Below, piece after piece: positions 1 through 9,311 of a stretch of 64,000 bases of DNA (its first letter is position 1; every line of letters begins with the position of its first letter). Below the pieces are notes generated by a model. That model was given only the letters and a program-made list of their open reading frames with translations, searched no databases and was not told the DNA's origin. This stretch comes from Chryseobacterium tructae (lineage in GTDB: Bacteria; Bacteroidota; Bacteroidia; Flavobacteriales; Weeksellaceae), in the NCBI RefSeq assembly GCF_030409875.1, contig NZ_JAUFQR010000001.1:1922001-1986000 (forward strand), written 5' to 3'. The position numbers were made by a program, and so were the translations under genes.

Positions 1-62
1 TAGAAGAGTATCGAATTCCTAAAACTACTCTATACAAATGGATCAACAAATACAAAAAATAA
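1..62 (+). CDS. 3' end of HTH protein, first gene of a two-gene cassette (partial)
   Basis: Only the last 19 codons are in the window, ending with TAA at 60-62. They match almost residue for residue the C-terminus of the complete protein at 24204-24644 (IPKTTLYKWINKYKK), which is a helix-turn-helix recognition-helix-like segment. As in the complete copy, the next gene starts inside this one in another frame. Function is not known; it may be a DNA-binding protein of a small mobile or duplicated cassette. Confidence 0.6.
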   Translation, partial: EEYRIPKTTLYKWINKYKK

Positions 63-381
63 ATATGTCGGCGGATTTCAGCCGGATCTATAATGATATT
101 ATCAAACTATATCCTGATAAAATGAATATTTGTGACCATCTGTTGAAAAAAAGAATTTATCAGCTCTTGATGTCATTCAGTTGAACAAACTCATATTTGG
201 TGAGAACGATAAGAAATCTGAGTTGCTTAATAGACGACATCGATGTTATAAAGAGGCTGATATTCAATATGTTTTAGAAGAACAGAAAATACTTGGACTT
301 AATGATACCCAAATTGCAAAACATTATAACATAAGCAGAGATACGATTGCCAAATGGAAGAAAATTTTTCGTAATAAAGTT
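38..381 (+). pseudogene. Second HTH gene of the cassette, frameshifted and 3'-truncated
   Basis: This is a diverged copy of the gene at 24620-24967. It starts at ATG 38, inside the end of the previous gene. Compared with the intact copy it has lost one base near 153 (after a run of seven A), which moves the rest into another frame. From 181 the frame reads NKLIFGENDKKSELLNRRHR and then an HTH segment (LNDTQIAKHYNISRDTIAKW). Homology ends near 381, where the sequence passes into an unrelated serine-hydrolase fragment on the other strand. It is probably a dead remnant. The intact copy shows no DDE nuclease domain, so calling it a transposase is not supported. Confidence 0.6.
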
Positions 382-607
382 GTGAACCTGCCTCTTTTAT
401 TCCCCATTGATTTGTCCAGATGACTTTATAATCTTCAAAAACAGCAACGCTTAACCCATTGAGCTTTTTTTGCTTCATTAATTTTTCTGCAGTGATTTTT
501 AGGCTATCAAATTTTGAATTAGTCTGATTTTTAGATTCTTTTTTGTTCTGCCCGTATACTATTGTAAAAAAACATAGTAATAAAAGCATTATTATTCTTG
601 GTTTCAT
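382..607 (-). pseudogene. N-terminal fragment of an exported serine hydrolase (beta-lactamase class C-like)
   Basis: The fragment starts at ATG 607 with a clear signal peptide (MKPRIIMLLLLCFFTIVYGQ). It continues with the start of a serine hydrolase of the class C beta-lactamase/D-alanyl-D-alanine carboxypeptidase fold: KLNGLSVAVFEDYKVIWTNQ followed by WGIKEAGS. The reading then runs into the broken HTH cassette at 381, before the SxxK catalytic motif is reached, so no active enzyme can be made. A C-terminal piece of a similar protein lies at 2423-3085 on the same strand, but in the wrong order to be the other half of this gene without a rearrangement. Confidence 0.6.
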
Positions 608-767
608 AAATTTTCTAGCTTAAAAATAGTTTCTATTATAATTTTTGAAATACATCTTTTAACGAATGACATTATTGTTAATTAATTAGTATTCGTTAGG
701 TCTTTTAAAAATGGAGACTTCAATATTGATTTTAAATTGAGTTTTGGAAACTTAATTAAATCAATTT

Positions 768-1598
768 CTATTCAATCCAAACTTCTTTGTTTTTAAAATC
801 GATTGTAAAAATATATTTGTTAATGGCATCAAAATTCAGAACTCCATCATAAATTATATCTCTTACGGAAGGCTTTATTTTCAAACTTTTATCGCCCATT
901 ACAAATTCTGATTCAGAATTATTTTCAAAATTATCTTTTTGAAACTCCTTTTCTATGTTCCAAATTTTTGCACTTTCGTTCGATAAAAGCATTGGTCCAC
1001 TGTTGCCAGAATCGAAAAGAAACCAATAGAGATTGTTTTGTTTTGGGATTGCGATGAATATATTTAATTCGCCTCCTTCCAAACCGTTGGCGAATCTTGT
1101 TGTTAAAAGTGATTTTCCTTTTATTGCTTTCTTTGCGGAAGTTTTATTTTCTATTATTATTATATTTTTAGAAAGTTCGATGGTTAGAATGGTTTGAGCA
1201 AAAGATTTGAGTGAGATAACACCATCAATTTTTGGAAATTCTTTGGGTAGAATACTCATTAAATCCCAAACACCAACAGTTTGATGGAAAATTTTTGTTT
1301 TGCCCATTGAAAGTAAAACACTGTCTGATTTTTGAGCTTTAATCATTTCTCCACTCATTCTGAATCCTGTTGTACTCCCATAGATTTTTTTCTTGATTGT
1401 ATGAGCAATCTCTGGCGAAATAATTGTTTCTGAGCCCCCTGTATCAAACAGGAAATTATATTTTTTCCCTTCAATGAAAACATCGACCGTTTTCATATTT
1501 TCAATGTAAGGTTTAAGCTTAATCGTATCTTGTGCAAACACTTGAATTACAGTGCTTAAAAATAGAAAACTACATAACATTTTCTTTACAGTATCCAT
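768..1598 (-). CDS. Exported retropepsin-like aspartyl protease family protein
   Basis: The 276-residue protein begins with a signal peptide ending near residue 23 (VIQVFAQ). It carries two aspartyl-protease-type motifs: FLFDTGGSETIISPE around residue 50 and WFLFDSGNSGPMLLS around residue 192. Two D-[ST]-G motifs in one chain fit a double retropepsin-like domain, as in Bacteroidota aspartyl protease family proteins. Substrate is unknown; the location should be periplasmic or cell surface. It stands alone, between decayed genes, and looks intact. The start is supported by the signal peptide placed directly at the ATG. Confidence 0.75.
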   Translation of the reverse strand: MDTVKKMLCSFLFLSTVIQVFAQDTIKLKPYIENMKTVDVFIEGKKYNFLFDTGGSETIISPEIAHTIKKKIYGSTTGFRMSGEMIKAQKSDSVLLSMGKTKIFHQTVGVWDLMSILPKEFPKIDGVISLKSFAQTILTIELSKNIIIIENKTSAKKAIKGKSLLTTRFANGLEGGELNIFIAIPKQNNLYWFLFDSGNSGPMLLSNESAKIWNIEKEFQKDNFENNSESEFVMGDKSLKIKPSVRDIIYDGVLNFDAINKYIFTIDFKNKEVWIE

Positions 1599-1609
1599 TA
1601 TTTTGATTT

Positions 1610-2257
1610 TTATTTATTCTGAGATTGTAACCAAGTAAGCATTGTATCCATCCCAACTAAATTATTTTCTGCCAATAATTCTGTTGCTTTTTGAAGTTCT
1701 CCTTTTTATAATTGAAGAATGATATTTTCGCGTTGATTGCTGGATTTTTCAACTGTTTTGTTCATTGCCATATAAGCATATTCATAGCGTTGCGATTGGC
1801 GTTGCAAGGTTTTTATCATTTTTAAAAGTCTTTGATTTGGACAATTGGAAATCAATAATAAATGCCAGCTCTCGTCTAATTCAACTATTTCTTTAGGAGA
1901 TTTAGAATTGATAATTTTTAGGTTAATTTCATTCAGTTCTTCCAAAACTTTTTTATCCGGAACTCCTGATAATTCTAAAGCAAACGATTCTAATCTCGCT
2001 CTCAAAGGATAAATTTCAAAAATATCAGCTTCTGAAAATTGTGACAACCGATAACCTTTTCTTGGTTCGGAAACAACAATTCCTTCCCATTCCAATTGTT
2101 GAAGCGCATCTCGAAGTGGCGTTCTACTAATGTTGAGCAATTCTGTCAACTGTACTTCCCGCATTGGTTCATTGGGCATTATTTTGCCTTCAATGATTAA
2201 TTGCCACAATACTTTTATGATTTGACTTTTTAGAGATTCTTGTGTTATCATATTCAT
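1610..2257 (-). pseudogene. GntR/FadR-type transcriptional regulator with premature stop
   Basis: The N-terminal winged helix is a typical GntR domain (LTELLNISRTPLRDALQQLE, then GIVVSEPRKGYRL), followed by an all-helical FCD ligand-binding domain (EIYPLRARLESFALE). A TAA stop at 1706-1708 ends the chain after IILQL, but the same frame stays open for 32 more codons, reading GELQKATELLAENNLVGMDT and ending at TAA 1610-1612. That is the usual FCD C-terminus, so the stop is a nonsense change removing the last helix. I place the start at 2251 or 2257, because an upstream ATG at 2275 lies inside a palindrome that looks like the operator. The ligand is unknown. Confidence 0.7.
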
Positions 2258-2260
2258 ATT

Positions 2261-2280
2261 GCATATTGTATACAATATGC
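2261..2280. promoter_or_regulatory. 20-bp perfect palindrome, probable operator of the FadR-type regulator
   Basis: Each 10-base arm (gcatattgta and tacaatatgc) is the exact reverse complement of the other. The centre TTGTATACAA has the GTnnAC core of known FadR-subfamily operators (t.GT...AC.a). It lies directly upstream of the likely start of the GntR gene, so autoregulation is the simplest reading. Binding is inferred. Confidence 0.6.
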
Positions 2281-2422
2281 AAAAGTAATGATTTTAACTG
2301 ATAACAAAGCTTTAATACAAAAAAAAATTAGATGTCAGCCAAAACCAAATTGTTTTTATAAAATTGAAGAACAGACTAAAAGCCTGTTCTTATTGATATT
2401 TATAAATAATTAAAATCATTAG

Positions 2423-3085
2423 TTATTTCTTCAAGACTTCCTCAATTTTCAAAAGCCTCTCTTTTGCATTTGTATTTTCAGGATTCAGTTCCAAAGATTT
2501 AAGATAATTTTGTTTGGAAAGCTCATATTCCTTATTATTAAAATAGGCTTCAGCTAAACTGTCATAAGGATTTGCTGAGTTGGGAAATTCGCAAACATAG
2601 AGTTGAAAAAGTTTGATGGATGAAGTTATTTTTCCACTTCTCATCAATTTATAACCTAACGTATTCAATTCAGATTCATCAGAAAAATTGTAAGAATCTG
2701 GTTTGTTTTTCTTTAATTCTTTGTAATAGGCAATTCCCGAATCGATGTTTTCAAAAGATTTTTTCTCGATTTCTCTTCCAATTAATTTCTTCCCAAAAGG
2801 TTTCAAATCATCTATCAGATTTTGAACAACATTGTATAAATTCCCGTAAGTATTTTCTCCACCCTGATTGGTGATTACAGAAATCCCGATGTTACAATCA
2901 GGGAAAACCCAAAACAGATTCTGTGTTCCAAAAGTACCACCGTGCTTTCTGGCATTTCGACCATTGTGATTGACGGTCACTTTATCCCAAAAATAAGCGT
3001 TCCAATAGTTTTTATTGTTGAGTAAATCTCTTTGTGATTCCTGAGCAAGCGGATTATTTTTATCCAGTTCAAATTTTAAAAAAGA
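2423..3085 (-). pseudogene. C-terminal fragment of a serine hydrolase with TPR tail
   Basis: The open frame from about 3085 to 2423 reads the end of a class C beta-lactamase-like domain (NARKHGGTFGTQNLFWVFPD, then GISVITNQGGENTYGNLYNV). A tetratricopeptide-like tail follows (SANPYDSLAEAYFNNKEYEL). The H-x-G of the KTG-like motif (KHGGTFG) is visible, but everything upstream, including the SxxK serine, is missing. The upstream sequence soon becomes unrelated AT-rich DNA. It resembles the family of the N-terminal fragment at 382-607, though the two are not in gene order. A start inside this segment giving 185 residues is possible but would lack the catalytic serine. Confidence 0.6.
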
Positions 3086-3167
3086 ATTTCATTATATTCA
3101 TATATTGTTTTTGTTATCAGATACTTGAGCTATATTTAATGCCTAAAAAATATATAAACTTTTACCT

Positions 3168-3845
3168 ATGATCGGCATAATTATCATTTTGTCTTTATCT
3201 TGGATTTTGCTATGGTTAATCGAAAAAAAACAGCTTACGGTTTTAGGACTAGCACTAACAAAGAACAGATCTAAAGATTTTTTTGTTGGACTCGTGATAG
3301 CTAGTTTTGTTTGTGCAGCTTATCATATTATGAATGTCTATCTGGTTGATAATTTTTGGATTTACAATAAACAGATGTCTATTCAGATACTTTTTAATAG
3401 TATATGGTGGATCTTAAAATCTGTCCTATTTGAGGAATTTGTTTTTCGAGGAGCATTGCTTTATATTGCAATAAATAGGATAGGGCCCAAATGGGCCTGC
3501 ATATTATCAGCAGTTTTATTTGGTGTCTATCATTGGTTTTCATATGATTCTTTTGGAAGCCCACTAAAAATGCTTATAATTTTACTTATGACCGGTACGT
3601 TTGGATGGGTTCTCGCCTTTGCTTTTCATAACACAAGATCAATTTATCTGTCAATAGCGATTCATCTAGGCTGGAACCTTGTAAATATATTAGTTTTTTC
3701 AAATGGGTCGCTTGGTCCACAATTAATGATTAAAGCTAATGCTAATCATCAGGAAGGGTTAATGTCCTTATTCACGTTCCTATTCCAAATTTTTGCATTA
3801 CCACTGGTAACATACTGGTATGTAAAAGTTTTTGCTAAAGAATAA
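3168..3845 (+). CDS. CPBP family intramembrane glutamic endopeptidase
   Basis: A 225-residue membrane protein with several hydrophobic segments and the Abi/CPBP (CAAX protease-like) motifs. These are EEFVFR (E89, E90, R94), FGVYHW near residue 124, and HLGWN with H166 and N170. The glutamates and histidines form the intramembrane active site in this family. Members process prenylated or other membrane proteins or act as immunity proteins for bacteriocins; the substrate here is unknown. It stands alone, between the serine-hydrolase remnant and a convergent glycosyltransferase gene. Confidence 0.8.
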   Translation: MIGIIIILSLSWILLWLIEKKQLTVLGLALTKNRSKDFFVGLVIASFVCAAYHIMNVYLVDNFWIYNKQMSIQILFNSIWWILKSVLFEEFVFRGALLYIAINRIGPKWACILSAVLFGVYHWFSYDSFGSPLKMLIILLMTGTFGWVLAFAFHNTRSIYLSIAIHLGWNLVNILVFSNGSLGPQLMIKANANHQEGLMSLFTFLFQIFALPLVTYWYVKVFAKE

Positions 3846-4035
3846 AGGATTTTTAAGTCTTTAAAACATCAGATCATTGCAAATAACAAACCCAAAAATC
3901 AGAATGTTTGGATTTTGAAAAATTAATAATTTCTATCGTTTGTCAGAGGGCATTAATGGTAAAGAAAGAGAAATAAAATTGTAATCCCTTCCTTAAAAGA
4001 AATAATGTTAACTTTAAATTGAATAATAACTTTAA

Positions 4036-5064
4036 TTAATTGCTGCCGGGTTTATCTCTTTTTAATTCTCTTTCAATCTCATTGACTTCCGGTAGTGGGA
4101 GGTCATAACTGCTATCCGTATATTGGATGATCCACTGATCAGTTATGTCGCCGACTTTATTGATGAAAAGGCTGTTACTTTCTGTCAGGAGTCTGAGGAA
4201 CTGGTTGTAATAATTGTCTTTGCCTATCAATGGTGGATTAAGGATTGCTCTTTTGTCATCATTCACAATAATGTCATTGAAGTCGGTATTCATCAGAACG
4301 GTCTGAAAAAAGGATTCAGCAGGAAGCAGGGTGTGTAGATAATAATCTTCAAAATCCATTACTTTCTTATTATTGGTCAAAAAGGAGCATGTCTCCCGTG
4401 TAAAAATAAACCATTTGCCACCAATGTACGGAGTTACATTCTTCATAAAGGCTCTTTTGTAGATTAATGAGGATATCCTGTGTGTGAGTTCCGTAAAGTG
4501 ATTCTGAATCCTCCGCAACGTATCGGGTCTATAAAACTTCTGATCGTAGTAGAAAATATAGTTTCTTCCAGTATTGAAGGTCAGAAACTGCCTGATGATT
4601 TGCTGGGACCTCAATGGAAGATCTTCGCCACTTAGGTTGATAAGATAATCCCATTTCTTGCTGGTATTGAGTAAGAATTCCATCGCGTTGAGCTCCGCCT
4701 GGATCATGCTGAAGCCTCCTGAGACGATATTCATACTTTCCAGAATGTAGACATTCGGATATTGAATGACATAATCCTGGATTGCTTCCGTTGTTTCGGA
4801 ACTCGCTTTGCGGTCGATGTGTATTAAGTAAAATTGATCGCGGCAATATATTTTTTCAAGTAATGTCTTAAAGGCCTCAGGTCGCTGGTGTACCATAATG
4901 AAATAAGCGATACGAACCTGTGGTAAGGAATGCTCTTCGGAAGTTTGAGCTAATGTCTGTGGTATAGTTGGATGGGTCTGCATGCTTACGGAGTTTTTGA
5001 TCATCCGCACTGTGCAAATAATTCTTCTGTGTGCGTAATCTACGAATAAAATAATGATAATCAA
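4036..5064 (-). CDS. Core-2/I-branching-type beta-1,6-N-acetylglucosaminyltransferase (GT14 family)
   Basis: The protein has the Branch domain typical of GT14 enzymes. RIAYFIMVHQRPEAFKTLLE opens the domain, followed by YLIHIDRKAS, SMIQAELNAMEFLL and WDYLINLSGEDLPLRS (the conserved SGxDxPL segment). Later YIGGKWFIFTRE matches the G-x-x-W-x-x-F-T segment. Such bacterial enzymes add branching sugars to surface glycans; donor and acceptor cannot be told. The ATG at 5064 gives 342 residues, but the first 27 residues look non-conserved, so a start at ATG 5004 (MIKNSV) is also plausible. Confidence 0.75.
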   Translation of the reverse strand: MIIIILFVDYAHRRIICTVRMIKNSVSMQTHPTIPQTLAQTSEEHSLPQVRIAYFIMVHQRPEAFKTLLEKIYCRDQFYLIHIDRKASSETTEAIQDYVIQYPNVYILESMNIVSGGFSMIQAELNAMEFLLNTSKKWDYLINLSGEDLPLRSQQIIRQFLTFNTGRNYIFYYDQKFYRPDTLRRIQNHFTELTHRISSLIYKRAFMKNVTPYIGGKWFIFTRETCSFLTNNKKVMDFEDYYLHTLLPAESFFQTVLMNTDFNDIIVNDDKRAILNPPLIGKDNYYNQFLRLLTESNSLFINKVGDITDQWIIQYTDSSYDLPLPEVNEIERELKRDKPGSN

Positions 5065-5430
5065 CTATTTATATTTTTTAATTTAACTGAATATTTATAT
5101 AGATTTGCAAAGTATTCATAAAGAAAGGTTCCTGCCTTCGCTTAACCGGTCCCATTACACCGATCGGTCTTGCTTCTACAGTTCCCCGTTTATAGATCCG
5201 ATTTTTAATGATATTGAGAATGCTGATTCCTTTGATCTTAAAAAATGACCCGATATTGCAGGCGAAGATATTTAGAGATCTTAATGCATAGCATCAATGA
5301 GCCGAGCAAAGAATGATAGTTAGCTAACGGCAAATATTACAGTTTGTCCTACAGATCATAATTTTACCTCAAAAATGAGATCTGTAAAGTGTACAGATCC
5401 CATTATATTAATTTTTTAATTTTATTTACA
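5065..5430. other. Intergenic region, possible short remnant on the minus strand and csp leader
   Basis: No convincing gene is present. On the minus strand an open frame of about 65 codons runs from near 5296 to 5079. It includes the sensible-looking stretch KGISILNIIKNRIYKRGTVE but has no good start and matches nothing I recognise, so I treat it as a possible gene remnant. The last 90 bases before 5431 are probably the untranslated leader of the cold-shock gene. Confidence 0.3.
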
Positions 5431-5625
5431 ATGCAAAAAGGCACCGTAAAATTTTTCAACGAAGCAAAAGGCTTCGGTTTCATTGCACCATCAGAAGGTG
5501 GCGCAGACATCTTTGTACATACCTCAGGACTTCAGTCAAGAGGCATCCGTGAGAACGACGAGGTTGTTTTCAACGTACAGAAAGGAGATAGAGGTTTAAA
5601 CGCAATCAACGTTAAACTGGCATAA
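5431..5625 (+). CDS. Cold-shock domain protein (CspA family)
   Basis: A 64-residue single cold-shock domain. RNP1 is KGFGFIAP and RNP2 is DIFVHTS, preceded by the usual QKGTVKFFNEA opening. These bind single-stranded RNA and DNA and act as RNA chaperones. The start is set at ATG 5431 because the homologous domain begins there; an ATG at 5389 would add 14 residues unlike the family. Codon use is rich in C-ending codons compared with neighbours, as expected for a highly expressed gene. A strong terminator follows. Confidence 0.93.
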   Translation: MQKGTVKFFNEAKGFGFIAPSEGGADIFVHTSGLQSRGIRENDEVVFNVQKGDRGLNAINVKLA

Positions 5626-5665
5626 TCTGATCGATATAGTAATCTATTATATTAATTATATTACA

Positions 5666-5702
5666 GCCTCCCGCATATTGCGAGAGGCTTTTTATCTTTT
5701 TA
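5666..5702 (+). terminator. Intrinsic terminator of the cold-shock gene
   Basis: Arms gcctcccgca (5666-5675) and tgcgagaggc (5679-5688) pair with a single mismatch around a 3-base loop, followed by the T-rich tract tttttatcttttt. Confidence 0.85.
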
Positions 5703-5746
5703 AGGAAAGCATACTGCTGCCATTGAACTATTAAATCAGAAAATAT

Positions 5747-6205
5747 ATGCAGATCATCAACAATTACGAAGAATATAAATCATTGGAGGGAGTCATGGTC
5801 GGAAATTCCCTATGGCATATGATTGATCAAAAACAGATCGACAGATTTGCAGATGTCACTTTGGATCACCAGTGGATTCATGTGGATAGCGAAAGGGCAT
5901 CCATTGACAGTCCTTATGGATCAACCATCGCCCACGGATACCTTACCCTTGGGCTGATCCCATATCTGTGGAAGCAAATCGCATCAGTGCAGAATGTAAG
6001 CCTTGAGATCAATTACGGAATTGAAGACCTGAGATTCGGAATACCCGTGAAAGTAAATTCTGAAGTATCCTTGCAGGCAACGATCAGATCGGTCAATGAC
6101 CTACGGGGAATCGTCAAGGTTATTGTCGGGGCAAGACTTGTGGTCAAGGATGAGTCGAAATCTGCCTACACGGGTAATGTTGTATTTCTTTATCAATTCA
6201 AATAG
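5747..6205 (+). CDS. MaoC-like (R)-hydratase / dehydratase family protein
   Basis: The 152-residue protein is a single hot-dog fold of the MaoC type. The hydratase-2 motif is visible as FADVTLDHQWIHVDSERA, with the catalytic pair D40 and H45, followed by GSTIAHGYLTLGLIP. These enzymes hydrate or dehydrate enoyl-CoA substrates; the exact substrate cannot be assigned. The length is normal for a single-domain member. It lies alone between the cold-shock gene and a cation antiporter, with no sign of a fatty-acid operon. Confidence 0.85.
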   Translation: MQIINNYEEYKSLEGVMVGNSLWHMIDQKQIDRFADVTLDHQWIHVDSERASIDSPYGSTIAHGYLTLGLIPYLWKQIASVQNVSLEINYGIEDLRFGIPVKVNSEVSLQATIRSVNDLRGIVKVIVGARLVVKDESKSAYTGNVVFLYQFK

Positions 6206-6324
6206 AGACCATTGTTTCTATCATAAAAACCCTCCAGGTAAAGGCTTATCTGCTAACTAGTCACATCTGTTTTTGGAAGGTGATGAGCTGCTATCACCCG
6301 AGAAATTAAATTGCGTTTTTCTTT

Positions 6325-7422
6325 ATGAATCAAGATAAATACTTACGGTATTGGACGATTTTCGTGCCGGTTTTATCATGGCTCTTCTATTTTGGGAACT
6401 TCATCTTTTCATCAGGCTATTATTCGATCCTGTTAACTGCACTGTTACTGGGAAGCGTGCTCACGGCGGTTTATCACTCCGAAGTGCTTGCACACCATCT
6501 GGGTGAGCCTTTTGGCACCCTTCTTCTGGCGTTTGCCATAACAGTCATCGAGGTTGGGCTGATCATTTCCATCATGCTTGGAGCACAAGGTCTAGAGACC
6601 ATCACCCTGGCAAGGGATACGGTCTTTGCGGCAGTTATGCTCATCCTTAATGGAATTATCGGTATCTGTATTGTTATTGGATCATTAAGATACAGGGAGC
6701 AATCCTTCACTTTGAAAGGCGTAAGTACGGCGCTTATCACTCTGACAGCAGTGGTTGTTTTTGTTTTAATATTACCAAACTATACGGTCAGTCACAAAGG
6801 AGGTGAGTATACTTCGTTTCAGCTTTTGTTTATTGCTTTGTTATGTCTGGCGCTGTATCTAGGATTTACAATGGTGCAGACGATAAGGCATCGGAGTTTT
6901 TTTATATCGCCCAGTGACAAAGCGAAGGAAAAAACTGTGGAATACGACGGTAAAATCAAAGTTTCCAGAAAGAATATGTATATCAGCAGTTTTATGCTGA
7001 TCGTAAGTTTGGGCGTGGTTGTTCTGATGGCAAAGCTTCTGTCAAAAGATGTAGAATATCTTGTAGTGGCTGTGGGAGCACCAAGATCTGCAGTAGGTGT
7101 TATCATTGCAGGAATCGTACTCTTACCGGAAGCTCTTGCTGCAATCAGGGCGGCCAGAAATGATCGGATACAGACTTCCCTGAACCTGGCGTTTGGTTCT
7201 GCACTGGCGAGCATCGGACTGAGCATTCCTGCCATTGCGATCATATCGTTAATAAGTGGCATTCGGATGACATTGGGAATCGACTTCAAATCGACAGTTC
7301 TCCTGGGGCTATCACTATTTATCATCACGATTTCTCTGGCCACAGGAAAAACAAACATTATGCAGGGATTTGTGCTTATCGGTATATTTATGATCTACCT
7401 TTTTATTACGATTGTTCCCTAA
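6325..7422 (+). CDS. ChaA-like calcium/sodium:proton antiporter
   Basis: A 365-residue membrane protein of the Ca2+:cation antiporter superfamily. Both inverted alpha-repeats are present: GEPFGTLLLAFAITVIEVGL near residue 60, and GVIIAGIVLLPEALAAIRAA near residue 260, each with the acidic residue in the ion-binding helix. About 11 hydrophobic segments are visible. It should export Ca2+ or Na+ in exchange for protons. It is monocistronic and its length is normal for ChaA. The ion is not decidable from sequence alone. Confidence 0.85.
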   Translation: MNQDKYLRYWTIFVPVLSWLFYFGNFIFSSGYYSILLTALLLGSVLTAVYHSEVLAHHLGEPFGTLLLAFAITVIEVGLIISIMLGAQGLETITLARDTVFAAVMLILNGIIGICIVIGSLRYREQSFTLKGVSTALITLTAVVVFVLILPNYTVSHKGGEYTSFQLLFIALLCLALYLGFTMVQTIRHRSFFISPSDKAKEKTVEYDGKIKVSRKNMYISSFMLIVSLGVVVLMAKLLSKDVEYLVVAVGAPRSAVGVIIAGIVLLPEALAAIRAARNDRIQTSLNLAFGSALASIGLSIPAIAIISLISGIRMTLGIDFKSTVLLGLSLFIITISLATGKTNIMQGFVLIGIFMIYLFITIVP

Positions 7423-7518
7423 TTCTATTAATAAGATTGACAAATGATACTCTTATGGTGCAAATCATAAAGTGTAATAAACATTAAAAGCTATATTTAT
7501 TAATAATTTAACAATATT

Positions 7519-8097
7519 ATGATTGAGGAGGACTTCCTGAGATTGAATGAGGCTGAACTCAGGACATTTGCTGGGGGCTCTCTGCTTTTCAGCGGAGATG
7601 AGGAGGTTGGGCATTACTTTCAGATCGTAAGTGGGCTTATAACATTTGCCAAAGCCGATTCTGAAGGAAATAACATAATCGGTACCATTTGGGTAAAGCC
7701 AAGGGAAACTATGTCACATTAATTGAACTTTCATCTTCCTTTGATGTTGCCATTACAGACTGCATTGTTCTGCTAATGCCAAAAGAAAGTTTCATTGATA
7801 TCATTACGTCCGAAAAAGTAATGATGATACATATCCCGAAATACCCTGCAGTTGTAAAATTGTATAGAAACAAATCGCATCGATTTTAATAAAATTCCCT
7901 CCGACAAGATCACAGAGCTCTTTCAGTTTTTAAAGTTTGAAGAGCCTGATCAAGAACTATTATCTTTGGAAATTAGTCTGGATCTTCACGAAATTGCAAT
8001 GATGACCGGACTTAATGTGGAAATTTGTCATGCCATCATACAGAAAATGGAAGTAGGGGACTCGATCAATATAAGGAATGGAAAGATATATTTCTGA
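7519..8097 (+). pseudogene. Crp/Fnr family regulator, frameshifted
   Basis: The first segment (to about 7690) resembles the start of a cyclic-nucleotide-binding domain (FAGGSLLFSGDEEVGHYFQI, then VSGLITFAKADSEG). The reading then continues in a second frame to 7889 (IELSSSFDVAITDCIVLLMP). It returns to the first frame to 8097 with the C-terminal Crp-type HTH (SLDLHEIAMMTGLNVEICHA, ending INIRNGKIYF). Two opposite frameshifts and a weakly conserved middle show decay. No effector can be proposed. The next 150 bases contain no gene. Confidence 0.6.
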
Positions 8098-8452
8098 GCG
8101 CGGTAAATAAGATATTGCAACCTGATGACTTGAGACTTCGAACTTTAGCTAATAGATCATCAATATCAAACGGTTTAGATAAATGCATCCAGATTACAAA
8201 GTTTCCCAATTTCAAATGTTTTGGCTTATGTTATCAATGTTAGCGTATCTTTGAATACTTTAATTGATGACTTGGTTCGTTTGAGCTAATTAAAAAGTTC
8301 ATTTTTACCACATGTTTATAACCTGCAACTTTATGCAATTTAGCTCTTTCAACTTAGTAGAAAACAAATTTAACCTACTTGGTATATATTTGACTTGATT
8401 TGTCGAATTCTTCTGATGGAAAAATTAAAGTCTTTACGAAAACTTCACTTAA

Positions 8453-8985
8453 TTAATCTAACTGAATATGAAATAGTACAAATCCCAATAACGCACCTCC
8501 AAAAACAATGAATGCAGTATTGATGTTCTTAAATTTAAAAACAATGATGCCACTTATAATTGCAATTACAATGGTTCGCCAGTCAAAAATACTTTGCCTG
8601 CTCATTACAAGACATACAGATAATATAATGGCTACCTAAGCTACATTTACTGCATCAAGAAATATTGACAAACCTTTTGAGCTGTGTATTTTTTTACTAA
8701 TGGATTGAGAAACGCACAAGTACAAATGAAGGAAAGAATATTGCTATTGTTGAAACAATAGAACCATATAATCCGTTAATCTGGTATCCTATAAAAGTGA
8801 CTGATGAAAAAACAGGTCCGGGTGTGAATTGTTCCACTGTAATTGCATCAATAAGTTGTTTTCTTGTTAGCAAATCTGTTTGTACTAATTCCGTATCTAA
8901 AAAAGCAAAAGCACATACCCACTACCATAAAGGATGGCACCAATTTAAGAAATATAAAAAACAATTTAATATTGGAATAGGTTCA
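8453..8985 (-). pseudogene. Decayed chromate transporter (ChrA-like), C-terminal half
   Basis: Read on the minus strand, three frames join into a ChrA-like C-terminal half. They give GAILYGSGYVL, then LTRKQLIDAITVEQFTPGPV with FSSVTFIGYQINGLYGSIVS, then FLNPLVKKIHSSKGLSIFLD, and finally RTIVIAIISGIIVFKFKNIN. The order and spacing (GAILYGSGY, EQFTPGPVF, FIGY, FLNPL) are those of chromate ion transporters. At least two single-base shifts (near 8905 and 8715) and an in-frame TAG at 8636-8638 break the gene, and the N-terminal half is absent. It is dead. Confidence 0.65.
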
Positions 8986-9311
8986 AGTCTGGTATAAGAA
9001 TCAGAGGGATCTTAAAAGCAGTGAGTTATAAAGCTATTTCCTTCTCTTGTTTTGGAAAACACAATTCAAATTATTTTTTAATACATCGTTTAAGTAAAAT
9101 ACATTTTTTCATATTTTAAAAATTTATAGTTTATTAATACACTATTTTAATGTATTAAATATACTCCATACAACTACCTTTTTAAAATCAGGTTTTTATT
9201 TAATGCTGATTATAAGGTATTTTTTTTATTTTAATAAGTGCTTTGAACACTTAATTATAATTCGGGAGAATAAAAACAAAAAAATAAAAAGTATATTTAT
9301 AAACTTTAATA
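8986..9311. other. AT-rich intergenic region
   Basis: No gene or strong structure was seen. The region separates the decayed transporter from the carotenoid operon and presumably carries upstream promoter elements of the latter. Confidence 0.4.

Noticed and set aside
6474..7358. Two open frames on the minus strand (88 and 179 codons) across the antiporter gene
   Set aside because: They are antisense to a clear ChaA-like gene and their products show no sensible composition or motif.
8797..8997. 66-codon plus-strand frame
   Set aside because: Antisense to the decayed ChrA sequence.
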